Numbered from the stretch's first letter, positions 28,791 to 37,035 are shown. The stretch: DNA of 64,000 nt from JABFRZ01 sp964631945 (GCA_964631945.1 CAZWAY010000024.1:14055-78054), one strand, 5' to 3'. Program-made: numbers and translations. The notes: generated by a model not told the origin, from the letters alone.

Positions 28791-29254
28791 GCCTCGCTCC
28801 TGGCCGCGCGCGTGAGCACGCAGCGCACCTCGAGCGCGGGCTCGTCGCCCACCGCGGCCCTGGCCTCCAGGTACGCGGCCGGCCCGACCGTCTCGACCAG
28901 CTCCACGCGCGTCCGCACCGTCTCGCCGGGGCGCACGATGCGCCGGAACTTGGCCTTCTCGATGCGCGCCAGGACCGGCACGTCCCGGGCGGCGCCGAAG
29001 CTCGTGCCGCGCTCGCCCAGCAGCACGGCCGCGGCCTGGAAGGCGTGCTCGCACAGGATCACGCCGGGCGTGAGCGGGTTGCCGGGGTAGTGGCCGCGGA
29101 AGAAGTCGGCCGACTCGGGCACGCGCCATTCGGCCACCAGCGCCGGGCGCGGGGCCTCGGCCGGCTCCAGCCAGGCGCGGTCGAGGAACAGGAACGGCGC
29201 GCGGTGCGGCAGGCGCGCCTCGATCGCCGCGCGTTCGAGCACGTCCGCGCTCAT
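28787..29254 (-). CDS. FabZ-like 3-hydroxyacyl-ACP dehydratase
   Basis: The 155-residue hot-dog-fold protein starts its domain with LPHRAPFLFLDRAW and has the active-site His55 in FFRGHYPGNP and Glu69 in GVILCEHAFQAAAVL. The 14-residue spacing is the same as in FabZ. It would dehydrate 3-hydroxyacyl chains on the acyl carrier protein. It overlaps the FAD oxidoreductase gene upstream (ATGA) and the FabI-like gene downstream (GTGA). No ketoreductase (FabG) is encoded in this operon, so that step must come from elsewhere in the genome. Confidence 0.88.
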   Translation of the reverse strand: MSADVLERAAIEARLPHRAPFLFLDRAWLEPAEAPRPALVAEWRVPESADFFRGHYPGNPLTPGVILCEHAFQAAAVLLGERGTSFGAARDVPVLARIEKAKFRRIVRPGETVRTRVELVETVGPAAYLEARAAVGDEPALEVRCVLTRAARSEA

Positions 29255-30762
29255 CGCGCCGCTCCGACCGCTTCGCGCAGCGCCAGCAGGTGGGCGTCGA
29301 TCTTGTTGGCCTGGATCACGCCGTAGTTGGCCGCACCCAGCCAGCCGGACATGATGATCCCGACCGAGCCGGCGTGGAACAGGCCCTCGATCTGCTTGGA
29401 GAGATCGAGCGAGACCGCCAGGCCCTCGAACTTGGTGCCGAAGGACGTGCCGAGCGGCGCCTGGGTGTAGAAGGCGAAGGTGCGCGGCGTGGCCACCTCG
29501 CGGTGCTCGATCTTGGCGCCCACGCCCGGCACCAAGCGCTCGAGACACGCCAGCGTGTCGTGCGCCAGGCGCTCCTTGGCGCGCTCGTAGGCGTCGTCGT
29601 CGAGCTCGGCCCAGTCCTCGAAGCGCGCGTTGGTCGAGCTGACGATCGCGTAACGGTCGCTGCCGGGCCGGCACTTCGGGTAGTAGAGCGAGAAGGTGCG
29701 GCTCTGGCCGTGGAAATCGCACAGCGCGGGCGAGTCGAAGCGCTCGCGCTCGGAGGTGAACACCAGGTCGCCCACGAAGGGCAGCGTGGCGCCGCGCGCC
29801 AGCCCGAAGAAGACCTGGGCTGACGAGTTCGAGAGCCGCACCGCGCGCGCGGCGGCGGCGTAGGCGGGCGCGACGTGCTCGAGCCCGACCAGGCGCTCGA
29901 GCGTGGTCTTCACGTTGGCGTTGGAGAGCACCACCTTGGCGGCGAGGAACTTGCCGTTGACCTCGACGCCGCGCACGCGCCCGTGCTCGACCACGATGCG
30001 CTCGACCTGCGCGTGGTTGTAGAGCTCGACCCCGTTCTTCGCGAGCTCCACGCGCATGGCCTGGATCAGCGCGTCGGTGCCGCCCGAGAAGGTGTACACG
30101 CCCTCGCTCATGAAGTTCGAGAACACGATCCCGTAGCTCTTGGCCGGGTCCTCGAGGCCCGAGCCGTTGGCGTAGGAGATCGGCTCCATCAGCAGGCGGT
30201 GCACGTCGTTCCGGCCCGGGAAGAAGCGCTCGAACAGCTCGCCGGTGGTCTCGTCCGAGGCGTCGTAGAACTCCAGCCCGCGCAGGTGCTCGAAGAAGGC
30301 TTCGACGCGCGCGCGCTCGAGCCCGAACACCTCGACCAGCTTGCGCGTGAAGTCGCTGCGCGTGAACGAGGTCTCGAAGGCGAACTGCGGGTTCTGGAAG
30401 CGCACCGACTCGAGCGGCACGATCCGGCTGGCGATCTCGGCGTTCCAGTACTTGCGGCAGGTCTTCTTCATGCCCACCGGGAACCCGTGCAGCGAGATGT
30501 CGAACAGGTGCCCGCCCGGGCGCTTGAACCAGGTGGCCAGGCCGCCGAAGTTGTAGTGCTGTTCGAGCAGGCACACCGAGTGCCCGGCGCGGCCGAGCAC
30601 GTTGGCCGCGCTCAGCCCGGCCAGGCCCGAGCCCACCACGATCACGTCGTAGGCCGGGCGCACGCTGGCCAGCGGATCGAAGCGGATCGGGCGCTTGCCG
30701 TCGCGCGAGCCCTTGAAGTAGCGCCGCGCGGGCTGCAGCTCGGAGTCGTGGGCGCGCGTCAC
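29251..30762 (-). CDS. CrtI-like FAD-dependent oxidoreductase (second in operon)
   Basis: The 503-residue protein has an N-terminal FAD dinucleotide fold, YDVIVVGSGLAGLSAANVLG followed by LLEQHYNFGGLATWF, and a C-terminal segment GLFHAGSVGIIMSGWLGAAN typical of the phytoene desaturase/retinol saturase-like group. Members of that group desaturate, saturate or isomerise long hydrophobic chains. It is not close enough to a carotenoid enzyme to assign by eye, and no other carotenoid gene is nearby. Its place between a carrier protein, a KAS and a dehydratase points to an acyl-ACP or fatty acid as substrate. The GTG start overlaps the stop of its paralogue (GTGA). Confidence 0.83.
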   Translation of the reverse strand: MTRAHDSELQPARRYFKGSRDGKRPIRFDPLASVRPAYDVIVVGSGLAGLSAANVLGRAGHSVCLLEQHYNFGGLATWFKRPGGHLFDISLHGFPVGMKKTCRKYWNAEIASRIVPLESVRFQNPQFAFETSFTRSDFTRKLVEVFGLERARVEAFFEHLRGLEFYDASDETTGELFERFFPGRNDVHRLLMEPISYANGSGLEDPAKSYGIVFSNFMSEGVYTFSGGTDALIQAMRVELAKNGVELYNHAQVERIVVEHGRVRGVEVNGKFLAAKVVLSNANVKTTLERLVGLEHVAPAYAAAARAVRLSNSSAQVFFGLARGATLPFVGDLVFTSERERFDSPALCDFHGQSRTFSLYYPKCRPGSDRYAIVSSTNARFEDWAELDDDAYERAKERLAHDTLACLERLVPGVGAKIEHREVATPRTFAFYTQAPLGTSFGTKFEGLAVSLDLSKQIEGLFHAGSVGIIMSGWLGAANYGVIQANKIDAHLLALREAVGAAR

Positions 30763-32177
30763 GGGACCGGCGCCTCCGCGCGTCCGGCGAGCTTCAGCAG
30801 CACGTGCCGGTTGGCCATGGCGACGCCCGAGATCATCGCGCCGACGATGCCGAGGTAGCCCTGGTCGGTGCCGATCAGGTACAGGCCCTCGACGCCGCTC
30901 GCGCCGTCCAGGCGCTTCTCGGGCGAGCCGTACACGGCGCCGCCGGCGTGGCCGGTGAAGCGCTCGATCGTGGCCGGCGTGTAGACGTCCTGGAACACGG
31001 CGTGCCCGCGCCACTCGGGCAGGAAGGTGCGCACGGCCTCGGCCGCCTGCTCGGCCGCGCGCCGCTTGGCGGCGGCGTACGCGGCGGCGTGCTCGGGAGC
31101 CGCGAGCGCCTTCCAGCGCGCGTGGTTGGCGAGCACGCTGATGCGCAGCATGCCCTCCGCCAGCGGCTTCTCGGCGCGGAAGTTGTTCGGCGAGGAGATC
31201 ACGCCGCTGCGCGCGTCCACGAGCTCCTCCGGCCGGCGGTAGAGCGCGTGCGGGACGGTGGCGTAGAAGCCGGTGGCGGCGCGGTGTCCGAGCTCGGCCG
31301 GGGCGCGATCGAGGACCCAGATCGATTCCACGAACGAGAGCCGCCCGACCTCGGCCGGCGGCACGCGCTCACCGGCCAGCGCCAGGGTCTCGACCCGTCC
31401 GGCCGAGGACAGCACGACCGGGGCCTCGAGCACCTCGCCGCTCTCGAGCTCGACGCCCTGGGCGCGGCCGGCGCGCACCAGCACGCGCCGCACGCCGGCG
31501 CGCATGCGCAGCTCGGCGCCGCTCTGCTTCAGGCGCTTGACGAGCAGGTTCAGGAGCGAGCGGATCCCGCCCTCGGGCCGCGACAGGCCGTCCAGGAACA
31601 CCGCCCGGAACAGGATCGCGAAGGTCTGCACGTCGGTGTCGTCCTCGCGCGCGCTGCCGTACATCAGCACCGGCAGCAGGATCATCTCGGCCAGCAGCGG
31701 CTCGCGCAGGAACTCCGCCAGCAGCGCGCGCGCGCCGGGCGCGGGCCGCGTGTCCTCGCGCACCTCGTAGGCGCGCACCCACTCGCTCAGGCGCGCGAAC
31801 CCGTCGCGCTCGGCCGGGAACAGGCGCTCGACCTCGGCCGTGAGCCGCGCGAAATCGTTGCTGAACTCGAGGCGCGCGCCGGGGAACAGGATCTCGGAGC
31901 ATTCCTGCTGGCCGAGGCGCAGCTCCTCGTGGCGGATGCGCAGCCAGCGCAGGAGGCGCGTCAGCGGCGCGCCCTTCTTGCCGGGCGGGGCGTAGTTCGT
32001 GAGCGCGTGCAGGCCGACGTCGAAGGGCCGGCCGCCCAGGGTGTAGAAGGAGTTGAGCCCGCCCCACAGCTCGTGCTTCTCCAGCACGACCACGCGCTGC
32101 TCGTGTTGCGCCAGGCGCAGCGCGGCCGCGAGCCCGCTCATGCCGGCGCCGATCACGATCGCGTCGTAGCGCGTCAC
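30759..32177 (-). CDS. CrtI-like FAD-dependent oxidoreductase (first in operon)
   Basis: The 472-residue protein has the FAD-binding start YDAIVIGAGMSGLAAALRLA and LEKHELWGGLNSFYTLGGRP, a middle region FRAVFLDGLSRPEGGIRSLL that orders the substrate pocket in CrtI-type enzymes, and a C-terminal FAD motif GLYLIGTDQGYLGIVGAMISG. It is a diverged paralogue of the next gene. Two such enzymes in tandem resemble the sequential or paired desaturases of carotenoid pathways, but here they sit among fatty-acid genes. The start is GTG at 32177, 22 nt after the carrier protein gene; the stop is coupled to the paralogue. Confidence 0.83.
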   Translation of the reverse strand: MTRYDAIVIGAGMSGLAAALRLAQHEQRVVVLEKHELWGGLNSFYTLGGRPFDVGLHALTNYAPPGKKGAPLTRLLRWLRIRHEELRLGQQECSEILFPGARLEFSNDFARLTAEVERLFPAERDGFARLSEWVRAYEVREDTRPAPGARALLAEFLREPLLAEMILLPVLMYGSAREDDTDVQTFAILFRAVFLDGLSRPEGGIRSLLNLLVKRLKQSGAELRMRAGVRRVLVRAGRAQGVELESGEVLEAPVVLSSAGRVETLALAGERVPPAEVGRLSFVESIWVLDRAPAELGHRAATGFYATVPHALYRRPEELVDARSGVISSPNNFRAEKPLAEGMLRISVLANHARWKALAAPEHAAAYAAAKRRAAEQAAEAVRTFLPEWRGHAVFQDVYTPATIERFTGHAGGAVYGSPEKRLDGASGVEGLYLIGTDQGYLGIVGAMISGVAMANRHVLLKLAGRAEAPVP

Positions 32178-32199
32178 GGCAAGAGCTGGGCGGACGCGG

Positions 32200-32475
32200 C
32201 TACGCGCTCGTCGCGCAGTGCAGCGACTTGGCTTCGAGCTTGGGGTAGAGGTAGCGCACGCAGCCGTCGAGCGTGGCCAGTTCCTTGTAGTCCTCCTCGG
32301 GCACCTGGACGCCGTAGAGCTTGCGCAGCTCCATGACGATGTCGAGGAAGTCCATCGAGTCGAGGTCGATCTGCTCGCGCAGGCGCTTCGACGGATCGAG
32401 GCCCGCGACGTCCTCGTCGGGGGCCACGGTCTGGATGATGTCCTTGATGGCGAGGACGACGTCTTCTTCGGTCAT
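32200..32475 (-). CDS. dedicated acyl carrier protein
   Basis: The 91-residue acidic protein has the phosphopantetheine attachment site in QIDLDSMDFLDIVMEL (Ser40) and the four-helix layout of an ACP; DSMDF replaces the DSLDT of housekeeping ACPs. The upstream half is rich in Asp and Glu as expected. Its own Sfp-type transferase is in the same operon, so it is likely a specialised carrier rather than the general fatty-acid ACP. It lies 40 nt downstream of the KAS gene and 22 nt upstream of the first FAD oxidoreductase. Confidence 0.92.
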   Translation of the reverse strand: MTEEDVVLAIKDIIQTVAPDEDVAGLDPSKRLREQIDLDSMDFLDIVMELRKLYGVQVPEEDYKELATLDGCVRYLYPKLEAKSLHCATSA

Positions 32476-32515
32476 GGGGGTCTGCGTTGGGGTTCGCGGG
32501 GGCAGGGGGAGTGGG

Positions 32516-33754
32516 CTAGGCGTGGCAGCGGCCGACGACGACGGCCGAATTGATGCCGAGCATGCCGAAGGACATGTTCAGGATGGTCTCGACGCGTCCC
32601 ACGCTCTTGGGCGTGTTCGCGACCAGGTTCGGGACCTCGCACTCGGGGTCGAGCTGGTCGAGGTTGATGGTGGGGTGCACGACCCCGTCGCTGAGCGAGG
32701 GCAGGTTGCCGGCCAGCTCCAGCGCCCCGGCCGCGCCCATGGCGTGGCCGATGAAGCTCTTGGTGTTGTTGACGTGCGTGCGCGGCCCGTCGCCGAAGAC
32801 CTCGCGCACCACGCGCGCCTCGATCACGTCGCCGGAGGGCGTGGAGGTGGCGTGGGTCGAGACCAGGTCGATCTGTTCGGGCGCCAGGCGCGCGCTCGCC
32901 AGCGCCCCGCGGATGCAGGCGTTCTGGCCGGCCGCGTCGGGCAGGACGAAGTCGGTGCCGTCCGAGTTGACACAGTGGCCGAGCAGCTCGGCGTAGATGC
33001 GCGCGCCGCGCTCGAGTGCGTCCTCCAGACGCTCGAGCGCGTACAGGCAGCCCCCTTCGGCCACGACGATGCCGTTGCGCGCCCTGTCGAAGGGGCGCGA
33101 GGCCTTGCTCGGATCGGCGTGCTTGGCCAGCGCGCCCTCCGAGGCGAAGGAGGCGAAGATGCCGAAGGTGCGGATCGACTCCGACACGCCGCCGCCCAGG
33201 GCCAGGTCGATCTCGCCCAGGCGCAGGAGCTGCGCGCCGTGGATCAGGCCCAGGTTCCCGGCCGCGCACGCGCCGCCCAGGCAGTAGGCCGGGCCCTTCA
33301 GGCCGAGGTTGAGCGTGACCTCGCCGGCCGGGTTGTTGGCGACCGTGCGCGGGTTGTGGTGGTGCGACCAGAACGACAGGTCGAAGCCGTACCTGGCGAC
33401 CTCGTGGATCTCGTTCTCGGTCTCGACGTTGCCGTGCTCGGTGATGCCCGGGAAGACGCCCACGCGCTGCGGGTCGTAGCGCGCGAGCTCGAGCCCGGCG
33501 TCGCGCAGGGCCTCGTTGGCGCAGTACACCGCGATCGAGCCGGCGCGCGTGCCGCGCCGCACCTCCTTCTTCGACTGGTGGCGCAGCGCGTCGAAGTTGC
33601 ACACGCCCGCCAGGGTCTGGCCCACGTGGCGGATCTCGTAGGGCACGACGCCCGAGCGCCCGGCCAGCAGGCTGGCGCGGAACTCGGCCAGCGAGTTGCC
33701 GTTCGGCGCGGCCAGGCCCACGCCGGTGATGACGATGCGCGCGAGCTCAGGCAT
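32516..33754 (-). CDS. beta-ketoacyl-ACP synthase II (FabF-like)
   Basis: The 412-residue thiolase-fold enzyme carries the complete Cys-His-His triad: Cys163 in CLGGACAAGNLGL, His301 in STHATSTPSGD and His337 in NNTKSFIGHAMGAAG. Spacing is close to E. coli FabF (163, 303, 340). The active-site string reads GACAAG, where standard FabF has TACATG, which may mean an unusual acyl preference. It would elongate chains on the operon's carrier protein. Its ATG overlaps the last 8 nt of the regulator gene, so it is the first biosynthetic gene of the operon. Confidence 0.92.
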   Translation of the reverse strand: MPELARIVITGVGLAAPNGNSLAEFRASLLAGRSGVVPYEIRHVGQTLAGVCNFDALRHQSKKEVRRGTRAGSIAVYCANEALRDAGLELARYDPQRVGVFPGITEHGNVETENEIHEVARYGFDLSFWSHHHNPRTVANNPAGEVTLNLGLKGPAYCLGGACAAGNLGLIHGAQLLRLGEIDLALGGGVSESIRTFGIFASFASEGALAKHADPSKASRPFDRARNGIVVAEGGCLYALERLEDALERGARIYAELLGHCVNSDGTDFVLPDAAGQNACIRGALASARLAPEQIDLVSTHATSTPSGDVIEARVVREVFGDGPRTHVNNTKSFIGHAMGAAGALELAGNLPSLSDGVVHPTINLDQLDPECEVPNLVANTPKSVGRVETILNMSFGMLGINSAVVVGRCHA

Positions 33755-34514
33755 CGGCGCGGCGGGTCGCACGGGGACGGGGTTCGAGCAGATCGGGATC
33801 GAGCGCCGGATCGAGCTCCGGTTCCAGCGCATCGGCCGCGGGCGCGTGCGACGTCCCTCGCGCGGCCGCCTCGGTCGCGCTCAGGAGCTCGTTCGCGCCC
33901 CCGAACAGCCAGCGCGCGGGCTTGCCGACGCCGACCTTGAGGGCCGTGTGCACGGCGCGCGAGAGCACGCTCTCCGAGTCGCTCATGGCGTTGTGCACGG
34001 CCGAGAACACCAGCTGCATCATGGCCTCGCCGATGGCGCAGGTGGCGATGATCGAGCGCAGCGTCAGCACGCGCGGGTCGCGCTCGCCGTACTTCTTGCG
34101 CACGAAGGCCAGCGCGCGCTCGGCCGTCCGCTTGAACTGCTGGAACACGACCTGCTCGCGCCGCCGGAAGACCGTGGCCACGATCGAGAGCGCGTTCCCG
34201 ACCGGCGTGTGCACGTGGCAGCGGCGCGCGCTGTCGAAGGTCGTGCGGATCGCACCCCACTCGCCGAGTTCGTTGAGCGCGCCCGAGGTCGCGGCCTGCG
34301 ACAGCGACAGGGCCTGGCTGATGTCCTTGCTGGCCAGCGGCTCGCTCGCCAGCACCAGCGCGCCCCACACGCGCCCGTGCACGCGCTTGAAGCCGAAGGT
34401 CTTGAAGAAGAGCTCGAAGGTCGGGAGCTCGGCCAGCAGCTCGGCATCGACCGTCGGGCCGGGCGGCTCGGACAGCGGGGCTTCCTTGTGGGCTTCCTTG
34501 GAGGAGAGCGTCAT
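33747..34514 (-). CDS. GbsR/MarR-family transcriptional regulator, first gene of the lipid operon
   Basis: The 255-residue protein has a winged-helix domain in residues 40-110, with ALVLASEPLASKDISQALS and SQAATSGALNELGEWG as helix-turn-helix, followed by a helical part (FQQFKRTAERALAFVRKKYG) for dimerisation or ligand sensing. This arrangement fits GbsR-type MarR relatives. The C-terminal 40 residues are acidic and low in complexity. It heads the ten-gene operon, overlapping the KAS gene by 8 bp. A perfect 18-bp palindrome 27 nt upstream, overlapping the promoter, is its most likely target, which would make the operon autoregulated, probably in response to a fatty acid or lipid signal. Confidence 0.85.
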   Translation of the reverse strand: MTLSSKEAHKEAPLSEPPGPTVDAELLAELPTFELFFKTFGFKRVHGRVWGALVLASEPLASKDISQALSLSQAATSGALNELGEWGAIRTTFDSARRCHVHTPVGNALSIVATVFRRREQVVFQQFKRTAERALAFVRKKYGERDPRVLTLRSIIATCAIGEAMMQLVFSAVHNAMSDSESVLSRAVHTALKVGVGKPARWLFGGANELLSATEAAARGTSHAPAADALEPELDPALDPDLLEPRPRATRRADA

Positions 34515-34540
34515 GGCGCGAGGGCTGTGGGTCTGATGGA

Positions 34541-34558
34541 TATCAGGAATTCCTGATA
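34541..34558. promoter_or_regulatory. perfect 18-bp palindrome, candidate operator of the lipid operon
   Basis: TATCAGGAATTCCTGATA is its own reverse complement over all 18 bases. It lies 27 nt upstream of the regulator ATG and touches the predicted -10 box. It is AT-richer than the surroundings. MarR/GbsR dimers bind palindromes of this size, and repression by blocking RNA polymerase would follow from its position. Confidence 0.75.
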
Positions 34559-34584
34559 ACTACAGGCGCGACGTTCTGACACAA
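34557..34584 (-). promoter_or_regulatory. predicted sigma-70-type promoter of the lipid operon
   Basis: On the minus strand a -35 TTGTGT (34579-34584) and a -10 TAGTTA (34557-34562) are separated by 16 nt. TTATCA at 34554-34559 is an alternative -10 with 19-nt spacing. The match is fair, strengthened by the palindrome that overlaps its downstream edge. Confidence 0.5.
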
Positions 34585-34725
34585 CGCCGGGGCGCGGTCC
34601 ACAGCCGCGGGGCGATTTCCTGGGGCCCTGCCCGACCCGGTGGGCTGCCCGGCCGCCCTCCGCCCCCGGAACTCCGCCCAGCGCATCTCGCCCCCCTCAT
34701 TCGACACCGTCTGGCGCGAGCGGTC

Positions 34726-35775
34726 TCAGCGCAAGCCGGAGCTGCTTCCTTCGCTCGAGGCCTGCCGGAGCGCGAGGTGGAGCAAGCTCTCGATCAAGGC
34801 CGGATACCCGATCCCGGTCGCCTGCGCCGCGGCGGCGAAGTCCTCGCCGCGGGCGAGTTCGGGGTTGGGGTTGGCCTCGAGCACGGCCAGGCGTCCGGCC
34901 GGGGTGAGGCGCAGGTCGATGCGCGCGTAGCCGGAGAGGCCGAGCGCCTCCCAGGCGGTGCGGGCCGTGCGCGCGACGCGCCCTTCGAGCTCGGCCGGGA
35001 GGCGCGCGGCGCGGTTCCGGACGCCGAGGCGGCGCTGGGTGGCGGGCGAGAACTTCACCGCGCGCGTGGCGATGGCGGGTTCGCCGCGCCGGAGGCGCGT
35101 GAAGACGAGCTCCCAGGTCGGCAGCACGCGCGGGCGCGCGGCGGTCGCGAGCACGGCCGAGTAGAGCTCGCGCCCGTCCAGGTACTCCTCGGCGATCGCG
35201 TCGGTGCCGATGCGCGAGTGCACCAGCGACACGCGCCGTGCGAGCTCGCGCTCGTTCGTCACCAGCGAGGCCCGCGCCAGGCCGAGCGAGGCCTCCTCGG
35301 TACGAGACTTGACGATCAGCGGGAAGGCCAGCGCGCGCGCGCGGCGCACGCGTCCGCCGCGCGCGAACACCTGGTGGCGCGGCACGTCCACGCCGTGGGC
35401 CGCGAGGATCTGCTTGGAGAGCGCCTTGTCGCGCGCCAGCGTCAGGCCGCGCGGGTTGCAGCCGGTGTAGGCGAGCTGCAGCAGCTCGAGCAGGCTGGCG
35501 ACGTGCTGGTCGTAGCCCGGGTTGCCGTGGAACTCGACCAGCAGGTTGAAGACCACGTCGGGCGGATCGGCACGCACGGCCGCGAGCACGGCCTCGAGCT
35601 CGTGCTGCGCGCCGACGATGCGCGCGCGGTGTCCGCGCGCGCGCAGGGCCTGGAGCACGTCGAACTCGGTGCGCCACTCGGGCGGAGCCCGCTTCGAGTA
35701 GCCGCGCACCCTCGCCGGCGGCACGAGCGTGTCGTGGCACAGCACGAGCACGTCGAGCAGGCGGCTCGCGCTCAT
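34726..35775 (-). CDS. D-alanine-D-alanine-ligase-like ATP-grasp protein
   Basis: The 349-residue protein has the ATP-grasp order of Ddl: N-terminal LDVLVLCHDTLVPP, VVFNLLVEFHGNPGYDQHVA, LQLAYTGCNPRGLTLARDK, ATP-binding FPLIVKSRTEEASLGLA, then a central IAEEYLDGRELYSAVL and the metal-binding ARIDLRLTPAGRLAVLEANP with NPE. It differs from housekeeping Ddl at the N-terminus. It sits 27 nt downstream of oleA and before the operon promoter, so it is probably cotranscribed with oleA. It may join amino acids or an amine to an acyl product, or be an unrelated passenger. Confidence 0.8.
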   Translation of the reverse strand: MSASRLLDVLVLCHDTLVPPARVRGYSKRAPPEWRTEFDVLQALRARGHRARIVGAQHELEAVLAAVRADPPDVVFNLLVEFHGNPGYDQHVASLLELLQLAYTGCNPRGLTLARDKALSKQILAAHGVDVPRHQVFARGGRVRRARALAFPLIVKSRTEEASLGLARASLVTNERELARRVSLVHSRIGTDAIAEEYLDGRELYSAVLATAARPRVLPTWELVFTRLRRGEPAIATRAVKFSPATQRRLGVRNRAARLPAELEGRVARTARTAWEALGLSGYARIDLRLTPAGRLAVLEANPNPELARGEDFAAAAQATGIGYPALIESLLHLALRQASSEGSSSGLR

Positions 35776-35802
35776 GCTCCGGCCGGGCTCATCGGGCCCC
35801 GC

Positions 35803-36858
35803 CTACCACTGCGCGCCCAGCATCAGGCAGTGCAACCCGCTGCCGATGCCGAGCAGGGCCACGCGCTCGCCGGCGCGGACGTGTCCGCGCTCGAGGGCCA
35901 GCGCGAGCGCCGTCGGCAGCGCCGCCGAGCCGGTGTTGCCGAGCTCGGCGAAGGTCGCGAAGTCGAGCGCGGGGTCGAGCTCCAGGCGCTCGAACAAGAG
36001 GCGCCGGTGGGCCGAGCCGACCTGGTGCGTGACCACCCGTTGCACGCCCCGCTCCCCGCCGCGCTCCCAGCCGAGCTCGCCCAGGAAGTCCGCGAAGGTG
36101 CGCTGTGCCAGCGCCACGCCGGCCTCCAGCAGGGCCTCCGAGTCCGTGCTCATGGTGGGCCCGGCCCCGGCCGCGTCGCGGTCGCCCTGGCACAGCCCGA
36201 CGTGCTCGGTCGCGGCCAGCGCGCTCGCGCCGACAAGGCGCGGCCCGTCGCGCTCGTCCCGCGCGCGCGTCAGGAGCACCGCGCAGGCGCCCGAGCCGAT
36301 CGTGAGCGAGGCGAAGGCCTGCTTGAGCTCGTCGCGCAGCCCGCGCTCGTCCGCGCGGCTCGCCAGCAGGGTCGCGATGGTCTGCTCGACCAGCCCACGC
36401 CCGTCCTCGCCCGAGACGACCAGCCCGGCCTCGAGCGCGCCGCGCTCGATCATCCCGGCCACGACCAGCATGCCGTCCAGCACGCCCAGACAGGCGTTGG
36501 AGAGGTCGAACACGAGACATTCGGGCGCGAGCCCGAGCGCCGCGTGGACCACGCTGGCGGTGGACGGCTCCAGGAAGTCGCGCGAGACCGCGCCGTGGAT
36601 CAGGCAGCCGATCGTCTCGCGCTCGATCCCGCCGCGCGCGAGCGCCAGCTCTCCCGCCCGCGCCGCCGCCGCGCTCGGGCGCATCCCGCGCGGCCAGAAA
36701 CGCCGCTCGCGGATCCCGCTCATGAGCTCGAGCCGCCCGACGCGCAGCCTGAGGCGCTCGTACAGCGGCGCGAGGCGCTGCTCCAGCGCCTCCGAGCTCA
36801 CGCGCTCCTCCGGCAGGGCATGCGCCACGGCCGCGATCCTGACGTGCTCGAAGCGCAT
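35803..36858 (-). CDS. oleA: thiolase-fold head-to-head condensing enzyme, OleA-like
   Basis: OleA joins two acyl-CoA (or acyl) chains in a non-decarboxylative Claisen condensation. The 351-residue protein has Cys123 in FDLSNACLGVLDGM, His278 in VVTHQVGSAHRRLL and Asn308 in ELGNTGSAALPTAL. Glu97 in RDFLEPSTAS is 26 residues before the Cys, the same spacing as Glu117 and Cys143 of the Xanthomonas enzyme, and the His-Asn spacing of 30 also matches. Those residues separate OleA from FabH. The ATG at 36858 gives the normal start (VRIAAVAHALPEERV). It is divergent from dinB, with 177 bp between, and presumably starts a separate transcript from the ten-gene operon downstream. Confidence 0.9.
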   Translation of the reverse strand: MRFEHVRIAAVAHALPEERVSSEALEQRLAPLYERLRLRVGRLELMSGIRERRFWPRGMRPSAAAARAGELALARGGIERETIGCLIHGAVSRDFLEPSTASVVHAALGLAPECLVFDLSNACLGVLDGMLVVAGMIERGALEAGLVVSGEDGRGLVEQTIATLLASRADERGLRDELKQAFASLTIGSGACAVLLTRARDERDGPRLVGASALAATEHVGLCQGDRDAAGAGPTMSTDSEALLEAGVALAQRTFADFLGELGWERGGERGVQRVVTHQVGSAHRRLLFERLELDPALDFATFAELGNTGSAALPTALALALERGHVRAGERVALLGIGSGLHCLMLGAQW

Positions 36859-37035
36859 GGGGGCGAAGAGGGTAATCGAGCTCCGCCGTTCCGGCGAGCC
36901 GGCGCGGGGCTCGACCAGGCTCGTCTCGGCTCGGGCGAAGCCCTCCGGGAAGATCCTGAGGGAGCACGCCCCGGCCCCCTGATCGGGCAAGGCCGCAGGA
37001 GCCCGCTCCCGCGCCGCGCTGGCGGAGATTGCCGA

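Noticed and set aside
23109..36858. Complete ladderane or PUFA-synthase cluster
   Set aside because: No Pfa-type multidomain synthase and no radical SAM gene lie in the cluster; the KamA-family gene is 10 kb away in its own operon. Only the resemblance in CrtI-like, KAS, ACP and FabZ content remains.
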